Shown here: piece after piece, positions 47,337-57,349 of the stretch
How positions within the stretch are numbered: the first letter of the stretch is position 1
Layout of the letters: the number at the start of each line of letters is the position of its first letter
The notes under the pieces: generated by a model
The model's database searches: none
The model's input: the letters and a program-made list of their open reading frames with translations, nothing else
What the model was told of the DNA's origin: nothing
Assembly: GCF_014302995.1 (NCBI RefSeq)
Contig: NZ_CP060295.1
Coordinates: 4,021,501-4,085,500, forward strand
Reading direction: 5' to 3'
DNA length: 64,000 nucleotides
Source: Variovorax sp. PAMC26660
GTDB lineage: Bacteria; Pseudomonadota; Gammaproteobacteria; Burkholderiales; Burkholderiaceae_C
Program-made: the position numbers and the translations under genes

Positions 47337-48314
47337 TCAGTCGACCTTCGCGCCGGTCGCTTTCACGACCTTCTCGTACTTGCCCAGTTCGCTCTTCATG
47401 AAGGCGCCGAACTGCTCGGGCGAGCTGCCCACCGGCTCGGCGAGCAGCGAGGCAAAACGGGTCTTCGTTTCCGGCGCGTTCAGCGCGGCAACGAAGGCCT
47501 GATTGAGCTTCACGATCACATCGTGCGGTGTGCCGGCCGGCGCCACCAAACCCCACCAGGTGTCGATCGAGAAGCCCTTGAGCGTGTCGGCCACTGGCGG
47601 CACGTCAGGCAGTGAACTGCTGCGCTGCAGCGTTGTGACCGCAATCGCTTTCAGCTTGCCCGAACGGATGTTCGGCGCCGCGGTGGCCAGGTTGTCGAAG
47701 TTGAAATCGACCTGCCCCGAGATCAGCGCCAACTGCGCCGGGCTGCCACCGTTGTACGGAATGTGCAGCGCGAAGATGCCGGCTTCCTTCTTGAACAGCT
47801 CGCCCGCCAGGTGGCCGGCGCTGCCGTTGCCGCCGCTGCCGTAGTTGAGCTTGGCGGGGTTGGCCTTGGCGTAGCGGATCAGGTCGGCCACCGTGTTGAT
47901 GTTCAGGCGCTTGGCCGTGTCGGCATTCATCACCAGCACGTTGGGCACGCGGACCATCTGAGTGATCGGCGCGAAGTCGGTGGCGGCGTTAAAAGGAATC
48001 TTGCTGTAAAGCCACGGATTGACCGCATTGGTGGCCGTGGCCGCAATGCCGATCGTGAGGCCGTCTGCAGGCGCCTTGGCCACGATGTCCGCCCCGATGT
48101 TGCCGCCCGCACCCGGCTTGTTGTCGATGATGACCGGACCCAGCGTGTCCTTGACGCGTTCGGCCAGGATGCGTGCCGTGTTGTCGATCGGGCCGCCTGC
48201 GGCGTACGGAACAACAAGGCGGATCGGGCGTTGCTGCTGGGCGTTGGCGTGGCCGGCGCCCAGCAGTGCGGTGGCACTGGCAAGCAGGGTGAAGAGGAAG
48301 TGTCTTGTTTTCAT
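47337..48314 (-). CDS. Bug-family periplasmic receptor (second, orphan)
   Basis: A 325-residue secreted solute-binding protein. The signal peptide ends 'GAGHANA' before QQQRPIRL, then 'RPIRLVVPYAAGGPIDNTAR' and 'IIDNKPGAGGNIGADIVAKA', the TctC/Bug signature. No TctAB or LysR gene is adjacent, so its ligand is open. It starts at ATG 48314. Confidence 0.92.
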   Translation of the reverse strand: MKTRHFLFTLLASATALLGAGHANAQQQRPIRLVVPYAAGGPIDNTARILAERVKDTLGPVIIDNKPGAGGNIGADIVAKAPADGLTIGIAATATNAVNPWLYSKIPFNAATDFAPITQMVRVPNVLVMNADTAKRLNINTVADLIRYAKANPAKLNYGSGGNGSAGHLAGELFKKEAGIFALHIPYNGGSPAQLALISGQVDFNFDNLATAAPNIRSGKLKAIAVTTLQRSSSLPDVPPVADTLKGFSIDTWWGLVAPAGTPHDVIVKLNQAFVAALNAPETKTRFASLLAEPVGSSPEQFGAFMKSELGKYEKVVKATGAKVD

Positions 48315-48428
48315 TTTTTTCTGGGCTTTCAACGCCTCATGGACAGGAGCACCGCGGTCGCGGAGCAAGCTCCGTCGGGCCGTCGGCATTCCCCCTTGTT
48401 GAGCGCTGGGACGCGGCGTGCGCGTCGG

Positions 48429-49493
48429 TCAGGGAATGGCCTTGTCGGCCTCCGTGGTGAACGCGTCGGCAAAGAACTCTTCCTCGGGCAGGCCCGCCAG
48501 CGCCACATAGTCGCGCTTGGCCGAGTCGACCACGATGGGGGCACCGCAGGCGTAGACCTGATGGCCCGAGAGGTCCGAGAAGTCTTCCAGCACCGCCTGA
48601 TGAACGAAGCCGGTGCGGCCTGTCCAGTTGTCTTCGGGCGTCGCGTTGGAAATCACCGGCACGTAGCGCAGGTTCGGCATGTCGGCCAGTTGGTCGCGCA
48701 CCCATTCGTCCATGTACAGGTCTTCGGGCCGGCGGCCGCCCCAGTAGAGCGTGGCGGGCCGGTCGATAGCCTTGAACTTCATGTGCTCGAGCAGCGCCTT
48801 GATTGGCGCGAAGCCCGTGCCCGAGGCGAGCAGGATCATCGGCTTGTCGGAGTCCTCGCGCAGGAAGAAGCTGCCGAAGGGGCCTTCGATGCGCAGGATC
48901 TCTTTTTCCTTCATGGCACCGAAGACGTGGTCGGTGAACTTGCCGCCGGGCAGGTGCCGCAGGTGCAGTTCGATGCCCGTGCCCGGCTGGCTCAGCGTGT
49001 GCGGCGCATTGGCCATCGAATAGCTGCGGCGCGCGCCGTCGCGCAGGATGAACTCCACATACTGGCCTGCATGGAACTGCAGCGGCTCGCCCGCGGGCAG
49101 TTGCAGGCGCAGCATGATCACGTCGTGCGACTGGCGGGTCAGGGCCAGCACCCGCACCGGCATCTTGCGGATCGGGAGCGCGCCGGCCTCGGTCACCTGG
49201 CGCGATTCGAGGACGACGTCGCTCCTGGCGTGGGCGCAGCAGGTCAGCACGAAGCCGGCCAGTTGTTCCTCGGCGCTCAGGGCCTTGCTTTGATGGGGGC
49301 CGAGGGTGACCTCTCCCGAGAGCTTCTTGCACTTGCACGAGCCGCAGGCGCCGTCCTTGCAGCCATAGGGAAGGCCGATGCCTTGCCGGATGCCGGCTGC
49401 GAGGATGGTTTCGTCGCCATGAACCACAAAATGGCGCCCGCTGGGCTCGACGGTGATGGAAAAGCCCGCTTCGTGCGGTGCGGCAACAGTCAT
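48429..49493 (-). CDS. [2Fe-2S]-FAD/NAD(P)H reductase (flavin-reductase/ferredoxin type)
   Basis: A 354-residue fusion: an N-terminal plant-type ferredoxin with C45, C50, C53 ('YGCKDGACGSCKCKK') and C85 ('VLTCCAHAR'), then an FAD domain ('RRSYSMANAPHT') and an NAD domain ('ILLASGTGFAPIKALLEHMK'). Such reductases feed electrons to oxygenases or, in CDP-6-deoxyglucoseen reductase relatives, to sugar dehydratases. No oxygenase gene is next to it. It is divergent from the epimerase-like gene. Confidence 0.88.
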   Translation of the reverse strand: MTVAAPHEAGFSITVEPSGRHFVVHGDETILAAGIRQGIGLPYGCKDGACGSCKCKKLSGEVTLGPHQSKALSAEEQLAGFVLTCCAHARSDVVLESRQVTEAGALPIRKMPVRVLALTRQSHDVIMLRLQLPAGEPLQFHAGQYVEFILRDGARRSYSMANAPHTLSQPGTGIELHLRHLPGGKFTDHVFGAMKEKEILRIEGPFGSFFLREDSDKPMILLASGTGFAPIKALLEHMKFKAIDRPATLYWGGRRPEDLYMDEWVRDQLADMPNLRYVPVISNATPEDNWTGRTGFVHQAVLEDFSDLSGHQVYACGAPIVVDSAKRDYVALAGLPEEEFFADAFTTEADKAIP

Positions 49494-49548
49494 CGGTATT
49501 CTTCGGCTTGTTTTCAGCCTGTGTCTGAAAGGGAAAGGAAACGGGATT

Positions 49549-50496
49549 TTGCCTTCAATCAATAGTCCCTCCGGCGCACTGCCGGCGCGGTTCCGGCGCG
49601 AGCGCCTTCTGATCATCGGTTGCGGCGACGTCGGCCAGCGTGTTGCGCGCGACCTGCGGGGGCGCATGCAACTGGTGGCGCTCACTTCTTCGGCGGACCG
49701 GGTGGCTGCCCTGCGCGCAGCCGGAATTCGTCCGCTGGTGGGCAATCTGGACGATGCTGCCACGCTGCGCCGCCTGGCGGGCATCGCCACGCGCGTGCTG
49801 CACCTGGCGCCGCCTGCGCGGGACGGCGGCGCCGCCTGGTGGCGCGACCAGCGCACCACGTCGCTGGTGCGCGCGTTGCGGCTGCGCTCGGTGCCATCGG
49901 CTTTCGTGTATGGATCGACCAGCGGCGTCTATGGCGACTGTGGCGGTGCGCGCGTGAGTGAAACGCGCGGCGTGCGGCCCGATACGCCGCGCTCCCACCG
50001 GCGGGTCGATGCCGAGCGCGCAGTGCGCTGGCTGGGCCGCAGCACGGGCCTGCGCGCCAGCATCCTGCGCATTCCGGGCATCTACGCGCCGGATCGCGAA
50101 AACGGCACGCCACGCGGGCGCCTGCAACGTGGCACGCCGGTGTTGCGGCGCGAGGACGACGTCTACACCAGCCACATCCACGCCGACGACCTGGCGCGCG
50201 CCTGCGAGGCCGCGTTGTTCCGAGGCCGACCGCAGCGCATCGTTCATGCGTCGGACGACACCGAGTTGCGGATGGGCGATTACATGGACCTGGCGGCTGA
50301 TCTGTATGGTCTGCAGCGTCCGCAGCGCGTGGCGCGCGACGAGGCCGAACGGCAGTTGCCGCTGCAATTGCTGAGCTTCATGGGGGAATCGCGCCGGCTT
50401 GACAACACGCGGCTCAAGAGGGAGTTGCGCGTGCGGCTTGCGCATCCGACGGTGCATACCGGCCTGCTCGAGGGGCACCAGCCCGTAATGGCTTAG
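49549..50496 (+). CDS. Extended-SDR NAD(P)-dependent epimerase-like protein
   Basis: A 315-residue protein with the Rossmann start 'LLIIGCGDVGQRVARDL' (GxGxxGxxxA-like), 'FVYGSTSGVYGDCGGARVSE', where the active-site Tyr is in VYG, and 'LRIPGIYAPDR'. It is of the YeeZ/NAD-epimerase type with unknown substrate. I start it at TTG 49549, 9 bases after AAAGGAAA; earlier in-frame starts would overlap the divergent reductase gene. It overlaps the methyltransferase gene by 4 bp tail to tail. Confidence 0.82.
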   Translation: MPSINSPSGALPARFRRERLLIIGCGDVGQRVARDLRGRMQLVALTSSADRVAALRAAGIRPLVGNLDDAATLRRLAGIATRVLHLAPPARDGGAAWWRDQRTTSLVRALRLRSVPSAFVYGSTSGVYGDCGGARVSETRGVRPDTPRSHRRVDAERAVRWLGRSTGLRASILRIPGIYAPDRENGTPRGRLQRGTPVLRREDDVYTSHIHADDLARACEAALFRGRPQRIVHASDDTELRMGDYMDLAADLYGLQRPQRVARDEAERQLPLQLLSFMGESRRLDNTRLKRELRVRLAHPTVHTGLLEGHQPVMA

Positions 50497-51353
50497 GCTG
50501 CGAGTGGCTTTCTCGCCTCGAACGTCAGCGCGCCGGGACCGACGATGCCGTATGCCGGCTCGTCAAGATCCCATTCCGAGGCCTCGAAGCCGATAGAGCG
50601 CAGACGGTCGAGCATGTTCAGGCCGAAAATCGTCCAGACCAGCACGCCTTCATCGGGCCGTACCGGGTCGCCATGAAAGGCCTTCTCTTCGAGGTAGATG
50701 ATTTCTCCATCGACGATCTTGGCGCGGACCTGATCCTCGGCAAGCAGCGGGCTGTACGGTACCGTGAAGATGTGGCGTCCACCGGGTTTCAGTACGCGGA
50801 AGATTTCCGCATGCGCTGCGTAGGGCTCCGGCATGTGCTCCATCACGTCGCTTGTCATCACGAGGTCGAGCAGGTTATCGGCAAAAGACAGGGCCTGAAG
50901 GTCTTCATGACGACGACCATCGACCATCTCACCGGACTTGTATTCGTCGCCGAAGTACTCCGAGCACACATAGTTCGGCAGTTCGGCCAGTTGCAGATGC
51001 AGTGCACCCGTCGTCTCGGTGTTGTAGATGGTGAAGTCGGGCGGAAAGTGCCAGCCCCCCCGTTGAGGCAGCCCGCATTGCTCGCGAATCGTGAAGGCCA
51101 TCTGTCGTTGTCGGTTGAACGACTGACAGTTCGAGCAGCGGCCCGATTCGCGTGGATTGTCGGTGAACCCGGTAAAGCGGGCGGCCGCGCCGCAGACAGA
51201 GCACGCGCCTGAAAGCACAAGGCCTTCATCTGCATGTTCGGTATCGGGTGGGGTTTCTATGGAGTTGGCATCAAGCGCGGGCGGTGCCGACGGCTTCTGC
51301 CATTTCAATGTCGCCATGCGCAATTTGCGGATGGCCTTTTCTACGATGCTCAT
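50493..51353 (-). CDS. Zinc-ribbon SAM-dependent methyltransferase
   Basis: A 286-residue protein. The N-terminal part has a CxxC pair 'CSVCGAA' and a second 'CSNCQSFNRQRQ', likely a zinc ribbon. The methyltransferase core is recognised by 'VMTSDVMEHMPEPYAAHAEI' and 'FRVLKPGGRHIFTVPYSP' (Methyltransf_11/23-like). The substrate is unknown; such combinations are common in surface-polysaccharide islands. It starts at ATG 51353, 100 bp downstream of the 3' end of tRNA-Leu on the same strand. Base composition looks less GC-rich than its neighbours. Confidence 0.78.
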   Translation of the reverse strand: MSIVEKAIRKLRMATLKWQKPSAPPALDANSIETPPDTEHADEGLVLSGACSVCGAAARFTGFTDNPRESGRCSNCQSFNRQRQMAFTIREQCGLPQRGGWHFPPDFTIYNTETTGALHLQLAELPNYVCSEYFGDEYKSGEMVDGRRHEDLQALSFADNLLDLVMTSDVMEHMPEPYAAHAEIFRVLKPGGRHIFTVPYSPLLAEDQVRAKIVDGEIIYLEEKAFHGDPVRPDEGVLVWTIFGLNMLDRLRSIGFEASEWDLDEPAYGIVGPGALTFEARKPLAA

Positions 51354-51372
51354 GTCCCTCGTGTCCCAACTC

Positions 51373-51384
51373 TTCTGATCAGAA
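51373..51384. promoter_or_regulatory. 12-bp palindrome TTCTGATCAGAA upstream of the methyltransferase
   Basis: A perfect palindrome 20 bases upstream of the methyltransferase ATG, in the gap to tRNA-Leu. It could be an operator; no other signal is visible here. Confidence 0.35.
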
Positions 51385-51453
51385 TTGGTGCAGTCTACCG
51401 CTCGCAGACGGGATTTCGTGAGGGTACGCCATCGTGTTTTGGCGCTAAATGAG

Positions 51454-51538
51454 TGGTGCCCGGGGCCGGAATCGAACCGGCACACCTTTCGGTGGGGGAT
51501 TTTGAGTCCCCTGCGTCTACCAATTTCACCACCCGGGC
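51454..51538 (-). tRNA. tRNA-Leu (anticodon CAA)
   Basis: The minus strand reads GCCCGGGTGGTGAAATTGG... with acceptor stem GCCCGGG/CCCGGGC, anticodon stem GGGGA/TCCCC and loop CTCAAAA (anticodon CAA, codon UUG), a long variable arm (CACCGAAAGGTG) as expected for a class II tRNA, T-arm GTTCGATTC and an encoded CCA end. Its length is 85 nt including CCA. Confidence 0.96.
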
Positions 51539-51579
51539 ACATCCGGAAGGAAGCCCAAAATTATGGCACAGTGGCTGGC

Positions 51580-52482
51580 ATGAATTATCCGACGATCGAA
51601 GATGCCATCGGCAAAACCCCCCTGGTGGCCCTTCAGCGCATCGATGCAGCAGAGAACGCCAAGCGTGGCAACGTGATTCTCGGCAAGCTGGAAGGCAACA
51701 ATCCCGCAGGTTCGGTGAAAGACCGGCCCGCGCTTTCGATGATCAAGCGAGCCGAAGAACGCGGTGAAATCAAGCCCGGCGACACGCTGATCGAAGCCAC
51801 GTCCGGCAACACCGGCATCGCGCTGGCGATGGCTGCGGCCATCAAGGGCTACCGCATGGTCTTGATCATGCCGGAGGACCTTTCCGTCGAACGCGCCCAG
51901 ACCATGAAGGCTTTCGGCGCCGAGCTGGTGCTCACGCCCAAGAGCGGTGGCATGGAATACGCACGCGACCTGGCCGAGCAGATGGTCAAGCAGGGCAAGG
52001 GCCGGGTGCTCGATCAGTTCGCCAACCCCGACAACCCGCGCATCCACTACGAGACCACCGGTCCCGAGATCTGGGCCGACACCAAGGGCAAGATCACGCA
52101 TTTCGTGAGCGCCATGGGCACCACGGGCACCATCACCGGCGTCTCGCGCTTCCTGAAAGAAAAAAACCCGGCGGTGCGCATCATCGGCGCACAGCCGGCC
52201 GAAGGCTCGCGCATTCCCGGCATTCGCAAATGGCCGGCCGAGTACCTGCCCAAGATTTACGACCCGAGCCGGGTCGATGAAGAAATCAGTGTGAGCCAGG
52301 ACGACGCCGAGGAAATGTGCCGTCGCCTGGCGCGTGAAGAGGGCATCTTCGGCGGCATCTCGGCAGCCGGTGCGCTGTGGGCCGCGCTCGAAGTGGCGAA
52401 GAAGGTCGAGAACGCGACCATCGTCTTCGTGGTCTGCGATCGGGGTGATCGCTACTTGTCGACAGGCGTTTTCCCCGCATAA
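51580..52482 (+). CDS. cysM: Cysteine synthase B (O-acetylserine sulfhydrylase)
   Basis: A 300-residue PLP enzyme. 'LEGNNPAGSVKDRPALSMIK' carries the Schiff-base Lys, and 'EATSGNTGIALAMAAAIKGY' binds the substrate carboxylate. It lacks the loop typical of CysK and matches the CysM length. It makes cysteine from O-acetylserine and sulfide or thiosulfate. The ATG at 51580 lies 42 bases from the divergent tRNA. Confidence 0.95.
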   Translation: MNYPTIEDAIGKTPLVALQRIDAAENAKRGNVILGKLEGNNPAGSVKDRPALSMIKRAEERGEIKPGDTLIEATSGNTGIALAMAAAIKGYRMVLIMPEDLSVERAQTMKAFGAELVLTPKSGGMEYARDLAEQMVKQGKGRVLDQFANPDNPRIHYETTGPEIWADTKGKITHFVSAMGTTGTITGVSRFLKEKNPAVRIIGAQPAEGSRIPGIRKWPAEYLPKIYDPSRVDEEISVSQDDAEEMCRRLAREEGIFGGISAAGALWAALEVAKKVENATIVFVVCDRGDRYLSTGVFPA

Positions 52483-52550
52483 GCAACGAACTGCTACGGT
52501 GCCCGTCCACGAGGCACCGCAAGCCCCAGAAAAAGAACAGAGACCACACC

Positions 52551-53129
52551 ATGCCCCATCCCAAGTTTTGCCAGGTCTGTGCCACGCCGCTGGAGTGGAT
52601 CGCCTTGATGGAAGACGGCGGCCCCAAGGAGCGCCTGCGCTGCCCGAACTGCGGCCACACCCACTGGAACAACCCCACGCCCGTGCTGGCGGCCATCGTC
52701 GAGTACCGCGGCCAGGTGCTGCTGGCGCGCAACGCGGCCTGGCCCGGCAAGATGTTCGCGCTGATCACCGGCTTCATGGAAGCTGGCGAGACGCCCGAAG
52801 AGGGTATTGCACGCGAGGTGAAGGAAGAAACGAACCTCGACGTCAGCGCCACGAAGCTCGTCGGCGCCTACGACTTCCAGCGCATGAACCAGATCATCAT
52901 CGCGTACCACGTGGTGGCCGATGGCGAGGTGAAGCTCTCGCCCGAACTGGTCGACTACCGCCTCTACGACCTGCCGGACCTGCGCTGCTGGCCTGCGGGC
53001 ACGGGCTACGCGCTGGCCGACTGGCTGCGCACGCGCGGCCACGAGCCTGTGTTCTTCACCGCTGCCGAAAACGAAGAGCGCCGCCGTGGGCTCAACCTGC
53101 CGCCCGAGGAGCCCAAGCGTGGAAGTTGA
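52551..53129 (+). CDS. Nudix hydrolase with zinc ribbon
   Basis: A 192-residue protein. An N-terminal zinc ribbon ('FCQVCATPLEW', 'LRCPNCGHTHWNNP') precedes the Nudix box 'GFMEAGETPEEGIAREVKEE', complete with its Glu pair. The layout resembles NudC-like NAD-cap pyrophosphatases, but the protein is shorter. It hydrolyses nucleoside-diphosphate-linked compounds. It overlaps the TusA-like gene by 11 bp. Confidence 0.88.
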   Translation: MPHPKFCQVCATPLEWIALMEDGGPKERLRCPNCGHTHWNNPTPVLAAIVEYRGQVLLARNAAWPGKMFALITGFMEAGETPEEGIAREVKEETNLDVSATKLVGAYDFQRMNQIIIAYHVVADGEVKLSPELVDYRLYDLPDLRCWPAGTGYALADWLRTRGHEPVFFTAAENEERRRGLNLPPEEPKRGS

Positions 53130-53346
53130 TCGCGAAATCGACACGCGCGGGCTGAACTGCCCGTTGCCCATCCTCAAGGCCAAGAAGTCGCTCAATGACA
53201 TGGCGAGCGGGCAACTGCTGAAGGTGGTGTCGACCGATCCGGGGTCAGTGCGGGACTTTCAAGCCTTTGCGCGCCAGACCGGCAATGAGCTGATGGCGCA
53301 GGAGACGGTGGGGAGCGACTTCATTCATGTGCTGAAGAGGCGCTGA
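53119..53346 (+). CDS. TusA-like sulfurtransferase
   Basis: A 75-residue TusA/SirA-family protein starting at GTG 53119. 'DTRGLNCPLPILKAKKSLND' contains the sulfur-carrying Cys in the CPxP motif, and the rest ('LLKVVSTDPGSVRDFQAFAR') is the expected two-layer fold. It relays persulfide sulfur, for example to tRNA thiolation or oxidation pathways. It overlaps the Nudix gene by 11 bp, and cysM lies just upstream. Confidence 0.9.
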   Translation: MEVDREIDTRGLNCPLPILKAKKSLNDMASGQLLKVVSTDPGSVRDFQAFARQTGNELMAQETVGSDFIHVLKRR

Positions 53347-53364
53347 ACTGGATTTGAGGCCGCT

Positions 53365-53403
53365 GGCCCCCATCCCGGCCTTCCCCCGGGAGGGGAAGGA
53401 GAA
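53365..53403. repeat. Short dispersed-type palindrome, possible two-way terminator
   Basis: CCTTCCCC (53379-53386) and GGGGAAGG (53392-53399) pair across a 5-base loop in the gap between the convergent TusA-like and galU genes. An A-run follows on the plus strand. The motif CCCCCATCCC...CCTTCCCCC is a recurring intergenic repeat in proteobacteria. Confidence 0.5.
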
Positions 53404-53427
53404 AAACCAAGACCAAGACCGAAGCCG

Positions 53428-54318
53428 TTACAGCTTCAGGCTCTTGAGGTACTCGCGGAATTCGCTGCCCACTTCCGGGTGCGCCAGCGCCAGCTCCACC
53501 GTGGCCTGCAGGAAGCCTTCCTTGCTGCCGCAGTCGTAGCGGATGCCCTTGTACGCATAGGCGTAGACCGATTCCTTCTTCATCAGCGCGGCGATGCCGT
53601 CGGTCAGCTGGATCTCGCCACCCGCACCCTTGGGCTGGTTGCGGATCTCGTCGAACACGCCCGGCGTGAGGATGTAGCGGCCTGCCACGCCCAGGCGCGA
53701 GGGCGCTTCTTCGGGCTTGGGCTTCTCGACCATGCGATGGACCTTCACCAGGCCGTCCTCGACCGTCTCGCCGGCCACGATGCCGTAGCGTTTGACGTGC
53801 TCCAGCGGCACTTCCTGCACGGCCAGCAGCGACGCGCCGAGGCGGGCGAAAGCAGCGGTCATCTGCGCGAGCACCGGTTCGCCGCCCTCGGGGCCGACCA
53901 TCAAGTCGTCCGCCAGCAGCACGGCAAAGGGTTCGTTGCCCACCAGGTGCTCGGCGCACAGCACCGCATGGCCCAGGCCCAGCATGCGCGGCTGGCGCAC
54001 GTACGAACAGGTCATGTCGTCGGGCATCACCGAGCGGGCGATGTTCAGCAGTGCGGTCTTGCCGCTGGCCTCGAGCTGGCTTTCGAGCTCGTAGGCGGTG
54101 TCGTAGTGATCTTCGATGGCGCGCTTGTTGCGGCCGGTCACGAAGATCATGTCGCGAATGCCCGCGGCATAAGCCTCTTCCACCGCGTACTGGATCAGCG
54201 GTTTGTCGACCACCGGCAGCATTTCCTTGGGCTGCGCTTTGGTCGCGGGCAGAAAGCGGGTGCCAAAGCCCGCAACGGGAAATACAGCCTTGCGGATACG
54301 TGTCGATGGTGTGGACAT
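53428..54318 (-). CDS. galU: UTP-glucose-1-phosphate uridylyltransferase
   Basis: A 296-residue nucleotidyltransferase making UDP-glucose. '[20 protein letters not shown]' is the nucleotide-binding site and '[19 protein letters not shown]' follows. '[13 protein letters not shown]' and '[16 protein letters not shown]' are GalU-specific. It provides the glucose donor for envelope polysaccharides. Confidence 0.97.
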   Translation of the reverse strand: MSTPSTRIRKAVFPVAGFGTRFLPATKAQPKEMLPVVDKPLIQYAVEEAYAAGIRDMIFVTGRNKRAIEDHYDTAYELESQLEASGKTALLNIARSVMPDDMTCSYVRQPRMLGLGHAVLCAEHLVGNEPFAVLLADDLMVGPEGGEPVLAQMTAAFARLGASLLAVQEVPLEHVKRYGIVAGETVEDGLVKVHRMVEKPKPEEAPSRLGVAGRYILTPGVFDEIRNQPKGAGGEIQLTDGIAALMKKESVYAYAYKGIRYDCGSKEGFLQATVELALAHPEVGSEFREYLKSLKL

Positions 54319-54436
54319 GGGCAGTTCGGCGTCGGTTCGTTGGAAGATGGGAGGTCAGTCGAATCAGCAAACTGATGCTGGCGCGGCAAGCAAGTGCCGA
54401 ACCATCATCCTAAACGCCCGAAACTTCCCGCGTCTG

Positions 54437-57316
54437 TCAGCCGAGGCGCACAAGCTGGTCGCGCAGGCGCTCCAGCGTGGCAGTGAAATCGGCCAGGCGC
54501 TTGCGCTCCAGATCGATCACGGCGGGCGGCGCCTTGGCCACGAAGGCTTCGTTGCCGAGCTTGCCGTGCACCTTGGCGATCTCGCCCTCGATGCGGGCAA
54601 TTTCCTTGCCGATGCGGACCTTCTCGGCGGCCTTGTCGATTTCCATGTGCAGGCACAGGCGGGCCGCGCCGACCACTGCCACCGGCGCCGCTTCGGCTGC
54701 AGCCTGCCACGCGGCCTCGTCGTCGAAGACCTTCACTTCCTTCAGCTTGGCCAGCGCCTGCAGCACAGGCGCCGATTCGCGCAGGAAGGCCGCGCCTTCG
54801 GCATCGTCGGCCACCGCATAGAGCGGCAGGCGCACGGCGGGCGACACGTTCATCTCGCCGCGCAGCGTGCGGCATGCATCCACCAGCGCCTTGAGCCGCG
54901 CCACATGCGCTTCGGCCGCTTCGTCGATCTTCTCTGGCTGGCTCTTCGGATAAGCCGCGACCATGATCGACGCGCCCTCACGACCTGCAACCTTCGACAC
55001 CTTCTGCCACAGCTCTTCCGTGATGAACGGAATCACCGGGTGCGCCAGGCGCAGCAGCGTTTCGAGCGTGCGGATCAGCGTGCGGCGCGTGGCGCGCTTT
55101 TGCGAATCGTCGCCGGTCTGGATCTGCACCTTGGCGATTTCCAGATACCAGTCGCAGAACTCGTCCCACGCGAACTGATAAATCGCATTTGCCACGTTGT
55201 CGAGCCGGTATTCCTCGAAGCCCTTGGCCACTTCGGCCTCGACGCGCTGCAGTTGCGACACGATCCAGTAGTCGGCGCGGCTGAACTTCAGGTAGCCATG
55301 CGCCGGGCCGCCGACCTTGCAGTCTTCCTTCGTGTGCTCCAACAGGCCGCAGTCCTGGCCTTCGCAGTTCATCAGCACGAAGCGCGTGGCGTTCCACAGC
55401 TTGTTGCAGAAGTTGCGATAACCCTCGCAGCGCTTGGAGTCGAAGTTGATGCTGCGGCCGAGCGAAGCCAGCGAGGCGAAGGTGAAGCGCAGCGCATCGG
55501 CGCCGAAGGCCGGAATGCCGTCCGGAAATTCCTTCTGCGTGTTCTTGCGAACGGCCGGTGCCGTCTCGGGCTTGCGCAGGCCCTGCGTGCGCTTGTCCAG
55601 CAGTTCGGGCAGCTCGATGCCGTCGATCAGGTCGACCGGGTCGAGCACGTTGCCTTCGGACTTGCTCATCTTCTTGCCTTGCGCATCGCGCACCAGGCCG
55701 TGGATGTAGACGTGCTTGAACGGCACCTTGCCGATGAAGTGCTTGGTCATCATGATCATCCGGGCGACCCAGAAGAAGATGATGTCGTAGCCCGTCACGA
55801 GCACGGTCGAGGGCAGGTACAGGTCGAGGTCCTGCGTCTTCTCGGGCCAGCCCAGCGAAGAGAAGGGCACCAGCGCCGACGAATACCAGGTGTCGAGCAC
55901 GTCCTCGTCGCGCGTGAGCTTTTTGCCCGGGGCCTTGGCTTGTGCATCGGCCTCGTTCTCGGCCACGTACACGTTACCTTCCTCGTCGTACCAGGCCGGA
56001 ATCTGATGGCCCCACCAGAGCTGGCGCGAAATGGTCCAGTCCTGGATGTTTTCCATCCAGTGGTTGTAGGTGTTGACCCAGTTCTCGGGCACGAAGCGCA
56101 CTTCGCCCGACTTCACCACGTCGATGGCCTTCTGCGCGATCGACTGGCCGTCGGCGCCGGGGCGCGTCATGGCCACGTACCACTGGTCGGTCAGCATCGG
56201 CTCGACGATGGCGCCCGAGCGCGCGCAGCGCGGCACCATCAGCTTGTGCTTCTTCACCTCGATCAGCAGGCCCAGCGCATCGAGGTCGGCCACGATGGCC
56301 TTGCGCGCCACGAAGCGGTCCATGCCGCGGTACTTCTCGGGCGCGTTGTCGTTGATGGTCGCGTCGAGCGTGAGGATGCCGATCACTTCGAGCTTGTGGC
56401 GCTGGCCGACTGCGTAGTCGTTGTAGTCGTGCGCCGGCGTCACCTTGACGACGCCCGTGCCGAACTCCTTGTCGACGTAGTCGTCCGCAATGATCGGAAT
56501 CAGCTTGTCCACCAGCGGCAGCTTCACGTGCTTGCCGATCAGGTGCTTGTAGCGTTCGTCTTCCGGGTGAACCATCACGGCCGTGTCGCCGAGCATGGTT
56601 TCGGGCCGGGTGGTGGCCACGGTCAGCGTGCCGCTGCCGTCTTCCAGCGGGTAGGCGATGTGCCAGAGCGAGCCGTCTTCTTCTTCGCTCTCGACTTCGA
56701 GGTCGCTCACCGAGGTCTTGAGCACCGGGTCCCAGTTGCCCAGGCGCTTGCCGCGGTAGATCAGGCCTTCTTCGTACAGCTTCACGAAGGTCTGCGTCAC
56801 GACCGCCGAGAGGTCGTCGTCCATCGTGAAGTACTCGCGGCTCCAGTCCACCGTGTCGCCCATGCGGCGCATCTGTTCGGTGATGGTGTTGCCCGACTTC
56901 TCTTTCCATTCCCACACGCGCGCCACGAAGTTCTTGCGGCCCAGGTCGTGGCGGCTGACCTTCTGCTCCTGCAGCTGGCGCTCCACCACGATCTGCGTCG
57001 CGATGCCGGCATGGTCGGTGCCCGGCACCCACAGCGTGTTGTCGCCCTTCATGCGGTGGTAGCGCGTGAGGCTGTCCATGATCGTCTGGTTGAACGCATG
57101 GCCCATGTGCAGCGTGCCCGTCACATTCGGCGGCGGCAACTGGATCGCGAACGAATCGGCGCCTTCCTTGGGTTGCTGCGTGCCGCGGAAGCCCGCCTTG
57201 GCATAGCCGCGCTTTTCCCATTCCGGGCCCCAGTGCGCCTCGATGGCGGCGGGTTCGAACGATTTCGACAGGCTGTCGAGACCAGGTTGTGCGGAAGGGG
57301 TAGTGGGTTCGCTCAT
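54437..57316 (-). CDS. valS: Valine-tRNA ligase
   Basis: A 959-residue class Ia synthetase. HIGH motif in '[18 protein letters not shown]', editing domain '[20 protein letters not shown]', KMSKS in '[17 protein letters not shown]' and a C-terminal coiled coil ('[20 protein letters not shown]') are present. The ATG at 57316 lies 12 bases downstream of a strong hairpin (57328-57349) and has no clear Shine-Dalgarno. Confidence 0.98.
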   Translation of the reverse strand: MSEPTTPSAQPGLDSLSKSFEPAAIEAHWGPEWEKRGYAKAGFRGTQQPKEGADSFAIQLPPPNVTGTLHMGHAFNQTIMDSLTRYHRMKGDNTLWVPGTDHAGIATQIVVERQLQEQKVSRHDLGRKNFVARVWEWKEKSGNTITEQMRRMGDTVDWSREYFTMDDDLSAVVTQTFVKLYEEGLIYRGKRLGNWDPVLKTSVSDLEVESEEEDGSLWHIAYPLEDGSGTLTVATTRPETMLGDTAVMVHPEDERYKHLIGKHVKLPLVDKLIPIIADDYVDKEFGTGVVKVTPAHDYNDYAVGQRHKLEVIGILTLDATINDNAPEKYRGMDRFVARKAIVADLDALGLLIEVKKHKLMVPRCARSGAIVEPMLTDQWYVAMTRPGADGQSIAQKAIDVVKSGEVRFVPENWVNTYNHWMENIQDWTISRQLWWGHQIPAWYDEEGNVYVAENEADAQAKAPGKKLTRDEDVLDTWYSSALVPFSSLGWPEKTQDLDLYLPSTVLVTGYDIIFFWVARMIMMTKHFIGKVPFKHVYIHGLVRDAQGKKMSKSEGNVLDPVDLIDGIELPELLDKRTQGLRKPETAPAVRKNTQKEFPDGIPAFGADALRFTFASLASLGRSINFDSKRCEGYRNFCNKLWNATRFVLMNCEGQDCGLLEHTKEDCKVGGPAHGYLKFSRADYWIVSQLQRVEAEVAKGFEEYRLDNVANAIYQFAWDEFCDWYLEIAKVQIQTGDDSQKRATRRTLIRTLETLLRLAHPVIPFITEELWQKVSKVAGREGASIMVAAYPKSQPEKIDEAAEAHVARLKALVDACRTLRGEMNVSPAVRLPLYAVADDAEGAAFLRESAPVLQALAKLKEVKVFDDEAAWQAAAEAAPVAVVGAARLCLHMEIDKAAEKVRIGKEIARIEGEIAKVHGKLGNEAFVAKAPPAVIDLERKRLADFTATLERLRDQLVRLG

Positions 57317-57327
57317 GGGGAATGCAA

Positions 57328-57349
57328 AACGGCACCCTCGGGTGCCGTT
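57328..57349 (-). promoter_or_regulatory. Hairpin upstream of the valS start
   Basis: AACGGCACCC and GGGTGCCGTT pair as a 10-bp stem with a 2-base loop (or 9 bp with a 4-base loop). On the minus strand it is followed by TTTTGC and then the valS ATG, so it resembles an intrinsic terminator or attenuator placed at the ribosome-entry region. Confidence 0.6.

Noticed and set aside
51385..51579. N-terminal extension of cysM reaching into the tRNA
   Set aside because: It would be translated across tRNA-Leu in antisense; the ATG at 51580 starts the normal CysM sequence.
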